Shown one piece after another: positions 63,017-64,000 of a stretch of DNA of 64,000 bases. Each line of letters begins with the position of its first letter. Positions within the stretch are counted from its first letter, which is position 1. Below the pieces are notes generated by a model. It was not told where the DNA came from and did no database searches. It worked only from the letters and a program-made list of their open reading frames with translations. Both the position numbers and the translations under genes were made by a program. This DNA is from Mycolicibacterium frederiksbergense (GTDB lineage Bacteria > Actinomycetota > Actinomycetes > Mycobacteriales > Mycobacteriaceae), in contig NZ_CP038799.1 of the NCBI RefSeq assembly GCF_012223425.1, positions 186,001 through 250,000 on the forward strand, in the 5' to 3' direction.

Positions 63017-63808
63017 CTAGATCAGCTTCTGGGAGACCAGGTACTCGGCGACCTTCTTGCCGCCCTCGCCCTCGTCGGTGACCTTCTCGCCAGCGGTCTT
63101 CGGGGGCTTGGGGGTCGACGAGAGCACCTTGGAGCCGGCGTTGGCCACGCCCACCTCGTCGGCCTCCACACCGATCTCGGCCAGCGTCAGGACGGTGACT
63201 TCCTTCTTCTTGGCGGCCATGATGCCCTTGAAGGACGGGAAGCGGGGCTCGTTGATCTTCTCGTTGACGCTGACCACGGCGGGCAGTGAGGCCTCCAGGC
63301 CGAAGACGCCGTCATCGGTCTCGCGCTCGGCGGTGACCTTGCCGCCCTCGACGTTGAGCTTGCGCACGTGGGTCAGCTGCGGCAGGCCCAGGTACTCGGC
63401 GATGACAGCGGGCACTGCGCCGCCGACGCCGTCGGTGGCCTCGTTACCGGCGATGACCAGCTCGGTGCCCTCGATGGTGCCCAGCGCACGGGCCAGGGCC
63501 CAGCCCGTCTGGATCACATCGGAGCCGTGCAGGCCGTCGTCCTTGAGGTGCACGGCCTTGTCGGCACCCATGGACAGCGCCTTGCGGATGGCCTCGGTGG
63601 CGCGCTCGGGGCCTGCGGTCAGCACGGTGACAGTGCTGTCGCCGCCCTCGCGCTCCTTGATGAGCAGCGCTTCTTCGACGGCACGCTCGTTGATCTCGTC
63701 GAGCACGGCGTCGGCGGCTTCCCGGTCCAGGGTCCAATCACCCTCGGACAGCTTGCGCTCGGACCAGGTGTCAGGGACCTGCTTGATCAGGACCACGATG
63801 TTTGTCAT
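63017..63808 (-). CDS. etfB: Electron transfer flavoprotein beta subunit
   Basis: A 263-residue EtfB/FixA: NIVVLIKQVPDTWSERKLSE at the N-terminus, the VTVLTAGPERATEAIRKALS and MGADKAVHLKDDGLHGSDVI nucleotide-binding signature, and VIAGNEATDGVGGAVP. It starts the etfBA operon with an ATG at 63808. Confidence 0.96.
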   Translation of the reverse strand: MTNIVVLIKQVPDTWSERKLSEGDWTLDREAADAVLDEINERAVEEALLIKEREGGDSTVTVLTAGPERATEAIRKALSMGADKAVHLKDDGLHGSDVIQTGWALARALGTIEGTELVIAGNEATDGVGGAVPAVIAEYLGLPQLTHVRKLNVEGGKVTAERETDDGVFGLEASLPAVVSVNEKINEPRFPSFKGIMAAKKKEVTVLTLAEIGVEADEVGVANAGSKVLSSTPKPPKTAGEKVTDEGEGGKKVAEYLVSQKLI

Positions 63809-64000
63809 GACTGTGGTTCGTCCTCCTCGATGAGGCCGGCAGCCGGCCTGGGCATATCACGTTTTGTCCAACGGCCTCCAGGTTACTCGCGAGTAACTTT
63901 GACGGCACGCAAGGACACCATAACCGGTCAGTTGGTTCGCTCAGACCCCACGGTCGCCAGGGCATCCGTTCGCGAACCGGCCATTACGGGTTAGCCTGCC
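63809..64000. other. Upstream region of etfBA, no gene recognised
   Basis: 192 bases from the etfB start to the window edge. It probably contains the etfB promoter and part of the divergent region towards the next gene. Open frames on both strands here are short and have no recognisable product; no clear promoter or hairpin could be assigned. Confidence 0.5.

Noticed and set aside
63771..63965. Short minus-strand open frame upstream of etfB
   Set aside because: It overlaps the etfB start and promoter region and its translation has no family resemblance.

Overview
This 64 kb window comes from a high-GC actinobacterium and is almost certainly Mycobacteriaceae, most likely an environmental Mycolicibacterium-like species. 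The gene order follows the recalled Mycobacterium tuberculosis order from recG (Rv2973c) to fixA/etfB (Rv3029c) almost gene for gene. It also has the mycobacterial HupB with a long Lys/Ala-rich tail, FbiD for coenzyme F420, the two-domain MutT1, the antigen Cfp6, the lipoprotein LppZ and many GTG starts. No insertion sequence, prophage or CRISPR array was seen.

Layout. 1-9.5 kb: recG (cut by the window edge), a FakA-like DAK2 protein, rpmB, ung, thiL, an Lrp ligand-binding protein, a DUF3515 protein, the operon gpsA / cystathionine gamma-lyase-like / ddl, and fbiD. 9.5-13.4 kb: ppk1, mutT1 and hupB, with a perfect 24-bp hairpin between the last two. 13.6-16.5 kb: leuCD facing a divergent IclR regulator (LtbR type). 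16.5-19.1 kb: a DUF1800/DUF1501 pair, the second with a one-base frameshift in its Tat signal. 19.1-26.9 kb: tRNA-Glu(CTC), tRNA-Gln(CTG), gltX, an FAH-family enzyme, an MFS transporter, a DHFR-like protein, a membrane protein, leuB and serA. 27-29.7 kb: an FAD oxidoreductase, a WrbA-like flavoprotein and two small proteins. 29.7-33.4 kb: ilvBNC behind a transcription attenuator with a Leu/Val/Ile-rich leader peptide. 33.5-37.5 kb: cfp6, a DoxX protein, lppZ, gatB. 37.6-40.5 kb: a translationally coupled three-gene cassette around a DyP-type peroxidase. 40.7-45.3 kb: pfkA, poxB, gatA, gatC. 45.4-49.7 kb: an ACT protein and a five-gene cluster ending in a membrane spermidine-synthase-like protein. 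49.9-56.8 kb: a small secreted protein, ligA, a methyltransferase and a YjbR protein diverging from an IdeR-like box, an epoxide-hydrolase-like protein, a CoA ligase and a secreted Pro-rich protein. 56.9-64 kb: a MetE-like protein, mnmA, a cysteine desulfurase, two acyltransferases, etfA and etfB.

How the genes fit together. Branched-chain amino acid synthesis dominates: leuC, leuD, leuB, ilvB, ilvN and ilvC, with two visible controls (LtbR-type sites and the ilvB attenuator). gltX, tRNA-Gln and gatCAB form the indirect Gln-tRNA route, but gatCA and gatB are separated by poxB and the DyP cassette. The desulfurase and MnmA make a tRNA thiolation pair. ThiL makes the thiamine diphosphate used by IlvB and PoxB.

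The places most likely to hold under-described biology are the DyP cassette (37574-40475), the apparently leaderless ilvB attenuator (33160-33390), the divergent iron-box promoter (52949-53016) and the relocated speE-type cluster (46116-49673). All functional statements rest on reading the sequence and recalled family knowledge; no database search was run.
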